From the NCBI GenBank assembly GCA_963853835.1, contig OY970821.1:51042646-51106645 (forward strand): a stretch of 64,000 nucleotides of DNA, read 5' to 3'. Shown one piece after another: positions 36,163 to 50,003 of this stretch. The DNA comes from Calendula officinalis. Its lineage: Eukaryota; Streptophyta; Magnoliopsida; Asterales; Asteraceae. The position numbers were made by a program, and so were the translations under genes. Position 1 is the stretch's first letter, and every line of letters starts with the position of its first letter. Under the pieces are notes generated by a model. That model did no database searches. It was not told where the DNA came from and saw only the letters and a program-made list of their open reading frames with translations.

Positions 36163-36209
36163 TGTCCATAACCCATAACCAAGGCCAGTGAACCATTGTA
36201 ACCACTACA
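36163..36209 (+). repeat. 47-bp half-repeat, left, within satellite B monomer
   Basis: Begins TGTCCATAAC and ends AACCACTACA. Across the array this half keeps TGTCCATAAC at its start and TGAACCATTATAACCACTA near its end. It aligns without gaps to the half that follows immediately. Confidence 0.82.
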
Positions 36210-36256
36210 TGTCCATAACTCATATCGATGGCCCTTGAACCATTATAACTACTAGC
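36210..36256 (+). repeat. 47-bp half-repeat, right, within satellite B monomer
   Basis: Begins TGTCCATAAC like the left half and carries TTGAACCATTATAACTACT near its end. Roughly the outer thirds are conserved with the left half, while the middle (CATATCGATGG or TGATACTGATGG versus CCATAACCATGG) has diverged. The monomer therefore arose by an internal duplication before the array expanded. Confidence 0.82.
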
Positions 36257-39200
36257 CATGACCAATAGCCTATAGATATCCATTTTACAAGTAATAGGTG
36301 TCCATAACCCATAACCATGGTCCTTGAACCATTATAACCAGTAGTTGTCCATAACTGATACTCATGGTCCTTGAACCATTATAACTACTAGCCATGACCA
36401 ATAGCCTATAAATATCCATTTTACAAGTAATAGGTGTCCATAACCCATAACCAAGGCCAGTGAACCATTATAACCACTACATGTCCATAACTCATATCGA
36501 TGGCCCTTGAACCATTATAACAACTAGCCATGACCAATAGCCTATAGATATCCATTTTACAAGTAATAGGTGTCCATAACCCATAACCATGGTCCTTGAA
36601 TCATTATAACCACTAGATGTCCATAACTGATACTGATGGCCCTTGAACCATTATAACTACTAGCCATGTCCAATAGCCTACAGATATCCATTTTACAAGT
36701 AATAGGTGTCCATAACCCATAACCATGGTCCTTGAATCATTATAACCACTAGATGTCCATAACTGATACTGATGGCCCTTGAACCATTATAACAACTAGC
36801 CATGTCCAATAGCCTACAGATATCCATTTTACAAGTAATAGGTGTCCATAACCCATAACCAAGGCCAATGGACCATTATAACCACTACATGTCCATAACT
36901 CATATCGATGGCCCTTGTACCATTATAACTACTAGCCATGTCCAATAGCCTACAGATATCCATTTTACAAGTAATAGGTGTCCATAACCCATAACCATGG
37001 TTCTTGAACCATTATAACCACTAGATGTCCATAACTGATACTGATGGCCCATGAACCATTTTAACTAGTAACCTTGACCAGTACCCTACAGATATCCATT
37101 TTACAAGTAATAGGTGTTCATAACCCATAACCAAGGCAGTGAACCATTATAACCACTACATGTCCATATCTCATATCGATGGCCCCTTAACCATTATAAC
37201 TACTAGCCATGACCAATAGTCTATAGATATCCATTTTACAAGTAATAGGTGTCCATAACCCATAACCATGGTCCTTGAACCATTATAACAACTAGATGTC
37301 CATAACTGATACTGATGGCCCTTGAACCATTATAACTACTAGCCATGACCGATAGCCTAAAAATATACATTTTACAAGTAATAGGTGTCCATAACCCATA
37401 ACCAAGGCCATTGAACCAATATAACCACTACATGTCCATAACTCATATCGATGGCCCTTGAACCATTATAACTACTAGCCATGACCAATAGCCTATAGAT
37501 ATCCATTTTACAAGTAATTGGTGTCCATAACCCATAACCATGGTCCTTGAATCATTATAACCACTAGATCTCCATAACTGATACTGATGGCCCTTGAACC
37601 ATTATAACTACTAGCCATGTCCAATAGCCTACAGATATACATTTTACAAGTAATAGGTGTCCATAACCCATAACCATGGTTCTTGAACCTTTATAACCAC
37701 TAGATGTCCATAACTGATACTGATGGCCCATGAACCATTATAACTAGTAACAATGACCAGTAGCCTATAGATATCCATTTTACAAGTAATAGGTGTCCAT
37801 AACCCATAACCAAGGCCAGTGAACCACTATAACCACTACATGTCCATAACTCATATCGATGGCCCTTGTACCATTATAACTACTAGCCATGTCCAATAGC
37901 CTATAGATATTCATTTTACAAGTAATAGCTGTCCATAACCCATAACCATGGTTCTTGAACCATTATAACCACTAGATGTCCATAACTGATACTGATGGCC
38001 CATGAACCATTTTAACTAGTAACCTTGACCAGTACCCTACAGATATCCATTTTACAAGTAATAGGTGTCCATAACCCATAACCAAGGCCAGTGAACCATT
38101 ATAACCACTACATGTCCATAACTCATATCGATGGCCCTTGAACCATTATAACTACTAGCCATGACCAATAGCCTATAGATATCCATTTTACAAATAATAG
38201 GTGTCCATAACCCATAACCATGGTCCTTGAATCATTATAACCACTAGATGTCCATAACTGATACTGATGGCCCTTGAACCATTATAACTAATAGCCATGT
38301 CCAATAGCCTACAGATATCCATTTTACAAGTAATAGGTGTCCATAACCCATAACCATGGTCCTTGAATCATTATAACCACTAGTTGTCCATAACTGATAC
38401 TGATGGCCCTTGAACCATTATAACAACTAGCCATGTCCAATAGCCTACAGATATCCATTTTACAAGTAATAGGTGTCCATAACCCATAACCAAGGCCAAT
38501 GAACCATTATAACCACTACATGTCCATAACTCATATCGATGGCCCTTGTACCATTATAACTACTAGCCATGTCCAATAGCCTACAGATATCCATTTTACA
38601 AGTAATAGGTGTCCATAACCCATAACCATGGTTCTTGAACCATTAAAACCACTAGATGTCCATAACTGATACTGATGGCCCATGAACCATTTTAACTAGT
38701 AACCTTGACCAGTACCCTACAGATATCCATTTTACAAGTAATAGGTGTCCATAACCCATAACCAAGGCCAGTGAACCATTATAAACACTACATGTCCATA
38801 TCTCATATCGATGGCCCTTTAACCATTATAACTACTAGCCATGACCAATCGTCTATAGATATCCATTTTACAAGTAATAGGTGTCCATAACCCATAACCA
38901 TGGTCCTTGAACCATTATAACAACTAGATGTCCATAACTGATACTGATGGCCCTTGAACCATTATAACTACTAGCCATGACCAATAGCCTATAGATATCC
39001 ATTTTAAAAGTAATAGGTGTACATTACGCATAACAATCGTCCCTGAACCATTATAACCACTAGATTTCCATAACTGATACCGATGGCCCTTGAACCATTA
39101 TAACTACTAGCCATGACCAATAGCCTCTAGATATCCATTTTACAAGTAACAGGTGTCCATAACCCATAACCATGGTCCTTGAATCATTATAACCACTAGT

Positions 39201-39839
39201 TGTCCATAACTGATACTGATGGCCCTTGAACCATTATAACAACTAGCCATGTCCAATAGCCTACAAATATCCATTTTACAAGTAATAGGTGTCCATAACC
39301 CATAACCATGGTTCTTGAACCATTATAACCACTAGATGTCCATAACTGATACTGATGGCCCATGAACCATTATAACTAGTAACCATGACCAGTAGCCTAT
39401 ATATATCCATTTTACAAGTAATAGGTGTCCTTAACCCATAACCAAGGCCAGTGAACCATTATAACCACTACATGTCCATAACTCATATCGATGGCCCTTG
39501 AACCATTATAACTACTAGCCATGACCAATAGCCTATAGATATCCATTTTACAAGTAATAGGTGTCCATAACCCATAACCATGGTCCTTGAACCATTATAA
39601 CAACTAGATGTCCATAACTGATACTGATGGCCCTTGAACCATTATAACTACTAGCCATGTCCAATAGCCTACAGATATCCATTTTACAAGTAATAGGTGT
39701 CCATAACCCATAACCAAGGCCAATGAACCATTATAACCACTACATGTCCATAACTCATATCGATGGCCCTTGTACCATTATAACTACTAGCCATGTCCAA
39801 TAGCCTACAGATATCCATTTTACAAGTAATAGGTGTCCA

Positions 39840-42141
39840 TAACCCATAACCATGGTTCTTGAACCATTATAACCACTAGATGTCCATAACTGATACTGAT
39901 GGCCCATGAACCATTTTAACTAGTAACCTTGACCAGTACCCTACAGATATCCATTTTACAAGTAATAGGTGTCCATAACCCATAACCAAGGCCAGTGAAC
40001 CATTATAACCACTACATGTCCATATCTCATATCGATGGCCCCTTAACCATTATAACTACTAGCCATGACCAATAGTCTATAGATATCCATTTTACAAGTA
40101 ATAGGTGTCCATAACCCATAACCATGGTCCTTGAACCATTATAACAACTAGATGTCCATAACTGATACTGATGGCCCTTGAACCATTATAACTACTAGCC
40201 ATGACCGATAAGCCTATAAATATACATTTTACAAGTAATAGGTGTCCATAACCCATAACCAAGGCCATTGAACCATTATAACCACTACAAGTCCATAACT
40301 CATATCGATGGCCCTTGAACCATTATAACTACTAGCCATGACCAATAGCCTATAGATGTCCATTTTAAAAGTAACAGGTGTCCATTACGCATAACAATCG
40401 TCCCTGAACCATTATAACCACTAGATTTCCATAACTGATACCGATGGTCCTTGAACCATTATAACTACTAGCCATGACCAATAGCCTATAGATATCCATT
40501 TTACAAGTAACAGGTTCCATAACCCATAACCATGGTCCTTGAATCATTATAACCACTAGATGTCCATAACTGATACTGATGGCCCTGAACCATTATAACT
40601 ACTAGCCATGTCCAATAGCCTACAGATATCCATTTTACAAATAATAGGTGTCCATAACCCATAACCATGGTTCTTGAACCATTATAACCACTAGATGTCC
40701 ATAACTGATACTGATGGCCCATGAACCATTATAACTAGTAACCATGACCAGTAGCCTATATATATCCATTTTACAAGTAATAGGTGTCCTTAACCCATAA
40801 CCAAGGCCAGTGAACCATTTTAACCACTACATGTCCATAACTCATATCGATGGCCCTTGAACCATTATAACTACTAGCCATGACCAATATCCTATAGATA
40901 TCCATTTTAAAAGTAACAGGTGTCCATTACGCATAACAATCATCCCTGAACCATTATAACCACTAGATTTCCATAACTGATACCGATGGCCCTTGAACCA
41001 TTATAACTACTAGCCATGACCAATAGCCTATAGATATCCATTTTACAAGTAACAGGTTTCCATAACCCATAACCATGGTCCTTGAATCATTATAACCACT
41101 AGATGTCCATAAATGATACTGATGGCCCTTGAACCATTATAACTACTAGCCATGTCCAATAGCCTACAGATATCCATTTTACAAGTAATAGGTGTCCTTA
41201 ACCCATAACCAAGGCCAGTGAACCATTATAACCACTACATGTCCATAACTCATATGGATGGCCCTTGTACCATTATAACTACTAGCCATGTCCAATAGCC
41301 TACAGATATCCATTTTACAAGTAATAGGTGTCCATAACCCATAACCATGGTTCTTGAACCATTATAACCACTAGATGTCCATAACTGAAACTGATGGCCC
41401 ATGAACCATTTTAACTAGTAACCTTGACCAGTACCGTACAGATATCCATTTTACAAGTAATAGGTGTCCATAACCCATAACCAAGGCCAGTGAACCATTA
41501 TAACCACTACATGTCCATATCTCATATTGATGGCCCCTTAACCATTATAACTACTAGCCATGACCAATAGTCTATATATCCATTTTACAAGTAATAGGTG
41601 TCCATAACCCATAACCATGGTCCTTGAACCATTATAACAACTAGATGTCCATAACTGATACTGATGGCCCTTGAACCATTATAACTACTAGCCATGACCG
41701 ATAGCCTATAAATATACATTTTACAAGTAATAGGTGTCCATAACCCATAACCAAGGCCATTGAACTATTATAACCACTACATGTCCATAACTCATATCGA
41801 TGGCCCTTGAACCATTATAACTACTAGCCATGACCAATAGCCTATAGATATCCATTTTAAAAGTAACAGGTGTCCATTACGCATAACAATCGTCCCTGAA
41901 CCATTATAACCACTAGATTTCCATAACTGATACCGATGGCCCTTGAACCATTATAACTACTAGCCATGACCAATAGCCTATAGATATCCATTTTACAAGT
42001 AACAGGTGTCCAAAACCCATAACCATGGTCCTTGAATCATTATAACCACTAGATGTCCATAACTGATACTGATGGCCCTTGAACCATTATAACTACTAGC
42101 CTTGTCCAATAGCCTACAAATATCTATTTTACAAGTTCCAT
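39840..42141 (+). repeat. Satellite B 17-monomer higher-order repeat (2,302 bp), copy 1
   Basis: Matches 42,142-44,443 at 2,301-2,302 bp. Shared private indels include GACCGATAAGCC (40,207 and 42,508) with an extra A, and a 2-bp loss giving AGTCTATATATCC (about 41,567 and 43,869 in the following register). The length equals 17 monomers minus the 8-bp deletion described at 49,876 and minor indels. Edges are approximate. Confidence 0.78.
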
Positions 42142-44443
42142 AACCCATAACCATGGTTCTTGAACCATTATAACCACTAGATGTCCATAACTGATACTGA
42201 TGGCCCATGAACCATTTTAACTAGTAACCTTGACCAGTACCCTACAGATATCCATTTTACAAGTAATAGGTGTCCATAACCCATAACCAAGGCCAGTGAA
42301 CCATTATAACCACTACATGTCCATATCTCATATCGATGGCCCCTTAACCATTATAACTACTAGCCATGACCAATAGTCTATAGATATCCATTTTACAAGT
42401 AGTAGGTGTCCATAACCCATAACCATGGTCCTTGAACCATTATAACAACTAGATGTCCATAACTGATACTGATGGCCCTTGAACCATTATAACTACTAGC
42501 CATGACCGATAAGCCTATAAATATACATTTTACAAGTAATAGGTGTCCATAACCCATAACCAAGGCCATTGAACCATTATAACCACTACATGTCCATAAC
42601 TCATATCGATGGCCCTTGAACCATTATAACTACTAGCCATGACCAATAGCCTATAGATATCCATTTTAAAAGTAACAGGTGTCCATTACGCATAACAATC
42701 GTCCCTGAACCATTATAACCACTAGATTTCCATAACTGATACCGATGGCCCTTGAACCATTATAACTACTAGCCATGACCAATAGCCTATAGATATCCAT
42801 TTTACAAGTAACAGGTGTCCATAACCCATAACCATGGTCCTTGATCTTTATAACCACTAGATGTCCATAACTGATACTGATGGCCCTTGAACCATTATAA
42901 CAACTAGCCATGTCCAATAGCCTACAGATATCCATTTTACAAGTAATAGGTGTCCATAACCCATAACCGTGGTTCTTGAACCATTATAACCATTAGATGT
43001 CCATAACTGATACTGATGGCCCATGAACCATTATAACTAGTAACCATGACCAGTAGCCTATATATATCCATTTTACAAGTAATAGGTGTCCTTAACCCAT
43101 AACCAAGGCCAGTGAACCATTATAACCACTACATGTCCATAACTCATATCGATGGCCCTTGAACCATTATAACTACTAGCCATGACCAATAGCCTATAGA
43201 TATCCATTTTAAAAGTAACAGGTGTCCATTACGCATAACAATCATCCCTGAACCTTTATAACCACTAGATTTCCATAACTGATACCGATGGCCCTTGAAC
43301 CATTATAACTACTAGCCATGACCAATAGCCTATAGATATCCATTTTACAAGTAACAGGTTTCCATAACCCATAACCATGGTCCTTGAATCATTATAACCA
43401 CTAGATGTCCATAACTGATACTGATGGCCCTTGAACCATTATAACTACTAGCCATGTCCAATAGCCTACAGATATCCATTTTACAAGTAATAGGTGTCCT
43501 TAACCCATAACCAAGGCCAGTGAACCATTATAACCACTACATGTCCATAACTCATATGGATGGCCCTTGTACCATTATAACTACTAGCCATGTCCAATAG
43601 CCTACAGATATCCATTTTACAAGTAATAGGTGTCCATAACCCAGAACCATGGTTCTTGAACCATTATAACCACTAGATGTCCATAACTGAAACTGATGGC
43701 CCATGAACCATTTTAACTAGTAACCTTGACCAGTACCCTACAGATATCCATTTTACAAGTAATAGGTGTCCATAACCCATAACCAAGGCCAGTGAACCAT
43801 TATAACCACTACATGTCCATATCTCATATCGATGGCCCCTTAACCATTATAACTACTAGCCATGACCAATAGTCTATATATCCATTTTACAAGTAATAGG
43901 TGTCCATAACCCATAACCATGGTCCTTGAACCATTATAACAACTAGATGTCCATAACTAATACTGATGGCCCTTGAACCATTATAACTACTAGCCATGAC
44001 CGATAGCCTATAAATATACATTTTACAAGTAATAGGTGTCCATAACCCATAACCAAGGCCATTGAACCATTATAACCACTACATGTCCATAACTCATATC
44101 GATGGCCCTTGAACCATTATAACTACTAGCCATGACCAATAGCCTATAGATATCCATTTTAAAAGTAACAGGTGTCCATTACGCATAACAATCGTCCCTG
44201 AACCATTATAACCACTAGATTTCCATAACTGATACCGATGGCCCTTGAACCATTATAACTACTAGCCATGACCAATAGCCTATAGATATCCATTTTACAA
44301 GTAACAGGTGTCCAAAACCCATAACCATGGTCCTTGAATCATTATAACCACTAGATGTCCATAACTGATACTGATGGCCCTTGAACCATTATAACTTCTA
44401 GCCATGTCCAATAGCCTACAAATATCTATTTTACAAGTTCCAT
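42142..44443 (+). repeat. Satellite B 17-monomer higher-order repeat (2,302 bp), copy 2
   Basis: Tandem copy of the preceding segment. The match fails shortly after 44,500, where ACCATTATAACTAGTAACCATG replaces the ACCATTTTAACTAGTAACCTTG type found one period earlier. Confidence 0.78.
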
Positions 44444-45899
44444 AACCCATAACCATGGTTCTTGAACCATTATAACCACTAGATGTCCATAACTGATACT
44501 GATGGCCCATGAACCATTATAACTAGTAACCATGACCAGTAGCCTATATATATCCATTTTACAAGTAATAGGTGTCCTTAACCCATAACCAAGGCCAGTG
44601 AACCATTACAACCAATACATGTCCATAACTCATATCGATGGCCCTTGAACCATTATAACTACTAGCCATTACCAATAGCCTATAGATATCCATTTTACAA
44701 GTAATAGGTGTCCATAACCCATAACCATGGTCCTTGAACCATTATAACAACTAGATGTCCATAACTGATACTGATGGCCCTTGAAAAATTATAACTACTA
44801 GCCATGACCAATAGCTTATAGATATACATTTTACAAGTAATAGGTATCCATAACCCACAACCAAGGCCATTGAACCATTATACCACTACATGTCCATAAC
44901 TCATATCGATGGCCCTTGAACCATTATAACCACTAGCCATGACCAATAGCCTATAGATAACCATTTTACAAGTAATAGGTGTCCATTACCCATAACAATC
45001 GTCGTCGAACCATTATAACCACTAGATGTCCATAACTGACACTGATAGCCCTTGAACCATTATAACTACTAGCCATGTCCAATAGCCTACAGATATCCAT
45101 TTTACAAGTAATTAGTGTCCATAACCCATAACCATGGTCCTTGAATCATTATAACCACTAGATGTCCATAACTGATACTGATGGCCCTTGAACCATTATA
45201 ACAACTAGCCATGTCCAATAGCCTACATATATCCATTTTACAAGTAATAGGTGTCCATAACCCATAACCAAGGCCAATGAACCATTATAACCACTACATG
45301 TCCATAACTCATATCGATGGCCCTTGTACCATTATAACTACTAGCCATGTCTAATAAGGCTACAGATATCCATTTTACAAGTAATAGGTGTCCATAACCC
45401 ATAACCATGGTTCTTGAACCATTATAACCACTAGATGTCCATAACTGATACTGATGGCCCATGAACCATTTTAACTAGTAACCTTGACCAGTACCCTACA
45501 GATATCCATTTTACAAGTAATAGGTGTCCATAACCCATAACCAAGGCCAGTGAACCATTATAACCACTACATGTCCATATCTCATATCGATGGCCCCTTA
45601 ACCATTATAACTACTAGCCATGACCAATAGTCTATAGATATCCATTTTACAAGTAGTAGGTGTCCATAACCCATAACCATGGTCCTTGAACCATTATAAC
45701 AACTAGATGTCCATAACTGATACTGATGGCCCTTGAACCATTATAACTACTAGCCATGACCGATAGCCTATAAATATACATTTTACAAGTAATAGGTGTC
45801 CATAACCCATAACCAAGGCCATTGAACCATTATAACCACTACATGTCCATAACTCATATCGATGGCCCTTGAACCATTATAACTACTAGCCATAACCAA

Positions 45900-48838
45900 T
45901 AGCCTATAGATATCCATTTTAAAAGTAATAGGTGTCCATTACGCATAACAATCGTCCCTGAACCATTATAACCAATAGATTTCCATAACTGATACCGATG
46001 GCCCTTGAACCATTATAACTACTAGCCATGACCAATAGCCTATAGATATCCATTTTACAAGTAACAGGTGTCCATAACCCATAACCATGGTCCTTGAATC
46101 ATTATAACCACTAGATGTCCATAACTGATACTGATGGCCCTTGAACCATTATAACAACTAGCCATGTCCAATAGCCTACAGATATCCATTTTACAAGTAA
46201 TAGGTGTCCATAACCCATAACCATGGTTCTTGAACCATTATAACCACTAGATGTCCATAACTGATACTGATGGCCCATGAACCATTATAACTAGTAACCA
46301 TGACCAGTAGCCTATATATATCCATTTTACAAGTAATAGGTGTCCTTAACCCATAACCAAGGCCAGTGAACCATTATAACCACTACATGTCCATAACTCA
46401 TATCGATGGCCCTTGAACCATTATAACTACTAGCCATGACCAATAGCCTATAGATATCCATTTTACAAGTAATAGGTGTCCATAACCCATAACCATGGTC
46501 CTTGAACCATTATAACATCTAGATGTCCATAACTGATACTGATGGTCCTTGAACCATTATAACTACTAGCCATGTCCAATAGCCTACAGATATCCATTTT
46601 ACAAGTAATAGGTGTCCATAACCCATAACCAAGGCCAATGAACAATTATAACCACTACATGTCCATAACTCATATCGATGGCCCTTGTACCATTATAACT
46701 ACTAGCCATGTCCAATAGCCTACAGATATCCATTTTACAAGTAATAGGTGTCCATAACCCATAACCATGGTTCTTGAACCATTATAACCACTAGATGTCC
46801 ATAACTGATACTGATGGCCCATGAACCATTTTAACTAGTAACCTTGACCAGTACCCTACAGATATCCATTTTACAAGTAATAGGTGTCCATAACCCATAA
46901 CCAAGGCCAGTGAACCATTATAACCACTACATGTCCATATCTCATATCGATGGCCCCTTAACCATTATAACTACTAGCCATGACCAATAGTCTATAGATA
47001 TCCATTTTACAAGTAATAGGTGTCCATAACCCATAACCATGGTCCTTGAACCATTATAACAACTAGATGTCCATAACTGATACTGATGGCCCTTGAACCA
47101 TTATAACTACTAGCCATGACCGATAGCCTATAAATATACATTTTACAAGTAATAGGTGTTCATAACCCATAACCAAGGCCATTGAACCATTATAACCACT
47201 ACAAGTCCATAACTCATATCGATGGCCCTTGAACCATTATAACTACTAGCCATGACCAATAGCCTATAGATATCCATTTTAAAAGTAACAGGTGTCCATT
47301 ACGCATAACAATCGTCCCTGAACCATTATAACCACTAGATTTCCATAACTGATACCGATGGTCCTTGAACCATTATAACTACTAGCCATGACCAATAGCC
47401 TATAGATATCCATTTTACAAGTAACAGGTTCCATAACCCATAACCATGGTCCTTGAATCATTATAACCACTAGATGTCCATAACTGATACTGATGGCCCT
47501 GAACCATTATAACTACTAGCCATGTCCAATAGCCTACAGATATCCATTTTACAAATAATAGGTGTCCATAACCCATAACCATGGTTCTTGAACCATTATA
47601 ACCACTAGATGTCCATAACTGATACTGATGGCCCATGAACCATTGTAACTAGTAACCATGACCAGTAGCCTATATATATCCATTTTACAAGTAATAGGTG
47701 TCCTTAACCCATAACCAAGGCCAGTGAACCATTATAACCACTACATGTCCATAACTCATATCGATGGCCCTTGAACCATTATAACTACTAGCCATGACCA
47801 ATAGCCTATAGATATCCATTTTAAAAGTAACAGGTGTCCATTACGCATAACAATCATCCCTGAACCATTATAACCACTAGATTTCCATAACTGATACCGA
47901 TGGCCCTTGAACCATTATAACTACTAGCCATGACCAATAGCCTATAGATATCCATTTTACAAGTAACAGGTTTCCATAACCCATAACCATGGTCCTTGAA
48001 TCATTATAACCACTAGATGTCCATAACTGATACTGATGGCCCTTGAACCATTATAACTACTAGCCATGTCCAGTAGCCTACAGATATCCATTTTACAAGT
48101 AATAGGTGTCCTTAACCCATAACCAAGGCCAGTGAACCATTATAACCACTACATGTCCATAACTCATATCGATGGCCCTTGTACCATTATAACTACTAGC
48201 CATGTCCAATAGCCTACAGATATCCATTTTACAAGTAATAGGTGTCCATAACCCATAACCATGGTTCTTGAACCATTATAACCACTAGATGTCCATAACT
48301 GAAACTGATGGCCCATGAACCATTTTAACTAGTAACCTTGACCAGTACCCTACAGATATCCATTTTACAAGTAATAGGTGTCCATAACCCATAACCAAGG
48401 CCAGTGAACCATTATAACCACTACATGTCCATATCTCATATCGATGGCCCCTTAACTATTATAACTACTAGCCATGACCAATAGTCTATATATCCATTTT
48501 ACAAGTAATAGGTGTCCATAACCCATAACCATGGTCCTTGAACCATTATAACAACTAGATGTCCATAACTGATACTGATGGCCCTTGAACCATTATAACT
48601 ACTAGCCATGACCGATAGCCTATAAATATACATTTTACAAGTAATAGGTGTCCATAACCCATAACCAAGGCCATTGAACCATTATAACCACTACATGTCC
48701 ATAACTCATATCGATGGCCCTTGAACCATTATAACTACTAGCCATGACCAATAGCCTATAGATATCCATTTTAAAAGTAACAGGTGTCCATTACGCATAA
48801 CAATCGTCCCTGAACCATTATAACCACTAGATTTCCAT
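45900..48838 (+). repeat. Satellite B segment of about 2.9 kb, copy of 39.0-41.9 kb
   Basis: Matches about 38,990-41,925 at an offset of 6,914 bp. Several markers keep exactly this offset: GACCGATAGCC (41,699 and 48,613), ACAGGTTCCATAACC (about 40,510 and 47,424), and the 2-bp loss in AGTCTATATATCC (41,567 and 48,481). 6,914 bp is close to three 2.3-kb higher-order units, so the intervening DNA is made of the same material. Confidence 0.78.
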
Positions 48839-49233
48839 AACTGATACTGATGGCCCTTGAACCATTATAACTACTAGCCATGTCCAATAGCCTTCAGATA
48901 TCCATTTTACAAGTAATAGGTGTCCATAACCCATAACCATGGTTCTTGAACCATTATAACCACTAGATGTCCATAACTGATACTGATGGCCCATGAACCA
49001 TTATAACTAGTAACCATGACCAGTAGCCTATATATATCCATTTTACAAGTAATAGGTGTCCTTAACCCATAACCAAGGCCAGTGAACCATTATAACCACT
49101 ACATGTCCATAACTCATATCAATGGCCCCTGAACCATTATAACTTCTAGCCATGACCAATACTCTATAGATTTCCATTTTACAAGTAATAGGTGTCATAA
49201 CCCATAACCATGGTCCTTGAACCATTATAACAA

Positions 49234-49372
49234 AAAAAAATGGTAAAGGAGTGTACCATTGACACTGGCCACATATTGTGACCGGACACCCGACCCAGCA
49301 ACAGGTGCATTCCCCGGTAAATCACCTAACAATGATATCCACACCTCTGCTTGGGCTCGATATACGAGACCC
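49234..49372. mobile_element. Non-satellite insertion of about 139 bp, unknown element, copy 1
   Basis: A stretch unlike either satellite interrupts a satellite B monomer between two copies of ACCATTATAACAA (49,221-49,233 and 49,373-49,385). The uninterrupted monomer type has this 13-mer once, so it looks like a target-site duplication of the length left by target-primed retrotransposition. The plus-strand left end is a run of A; read on the minus strand the element would start GGGTCTCGTATATCGAGCCC and end in a T-run. That first 20 bases can fold as a short hairpin. ATGGTA and TACCAT near the A-run form another. Some plant SINE families end in T-runs, but I see no convincing Pol III A or B box. 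The minus strand is open through the whole insertion, so a captured coding fragment is also possible. I do not recognise it. Confidence 0.7.
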
Positions 49373-49875
49373 ACCATTATAACAACTAGATGTCCATAAC
49401 TGATACTGATGGCCCTTGAACCATTATAACTACTAGCCTTGACCGATAGCCTATAAATATACATTTTACAAGTAATAGGTGTCCATAACCCATAACCAAG
49501 GCCATTGAACCATTATAACCACTAGATGTCCATAACTCATATCGATGGCCCTTGAACCATTATAACTACTAGCCATGACCAATAGCCTATAGATATCCAT
49601 GTTAAAAGTAACAGGTGTCCATTACGCATAACAATCATCCCTGAACCATTATAACCACTAGATTTCCATAACTGATACTGATGGCCCTTGAACCATTATA
49701 ACTACTAGCCATGACCAATAGCCTATAGATATCCATTTTACAAGTAACAGGTGTCCATAACCCATAACCATGGTCCTTGAATCATTATAACCACTAGATG
49801 TCCATAACTGATACTGATGGCCCTTGAACCATTATAACTACTAGCCATGTCCAATAGCCTACAGATATCCATTTT

Positions 49876-50003
49876 ACAAGTTCCATAACCCATAACCATG
49901 GTTCTTGAACCATTATAACCACTAGATGTCCATAACTGATACTGATGGCCCATGAACCATTATAACTAGTAACCATGACCAGTAGCCTATATATATCCAT
50001 TTT
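49876..50003 (+). repeat. Shortened satellite B monomer (128 bp)
   Basis: Reads ACAAGTTCCATAACCC where the usual monomer has ACAAGTAATAGGTGTCC, a loss of 8 bp (AATAGGTG). The same deletion is found at 42,131, 44,433, 51,517 and 59,468. The spacings 2,302, 1,641 and 7,951 bp equal the higher-order offsets seen with other markers, so one deletion event has been copied at least four times. Confidence 0.85.

Larger units (their letters stand above)
36151..36286 (+). repeat. Satellite B reference monomer (136 bp)
   Basis: Starts at ACAAGTAATAGG and ends before the next copy at 36,287. It contains two related 47-bp halves (36,163-36,209 and 36,210-36,256) and a remainder of 42 bp that spans the monomer edge, with GACCAATAGCC, TATAGATATCC and ACAAGTAATAGG. 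136 bp is not a usual nucleosomal length; two monomers make 272 bp. Confidence 0.93.

Noticed and set aside
49234..49372. A standard LINE or SINE with a poly(A) tail
   Set aside because: The A-run lies at the wrong end for a plus-strand element and would read as T at the 3' end of a minus-strand one. No Pol III box is convincing. The call was kept as an unknown element.
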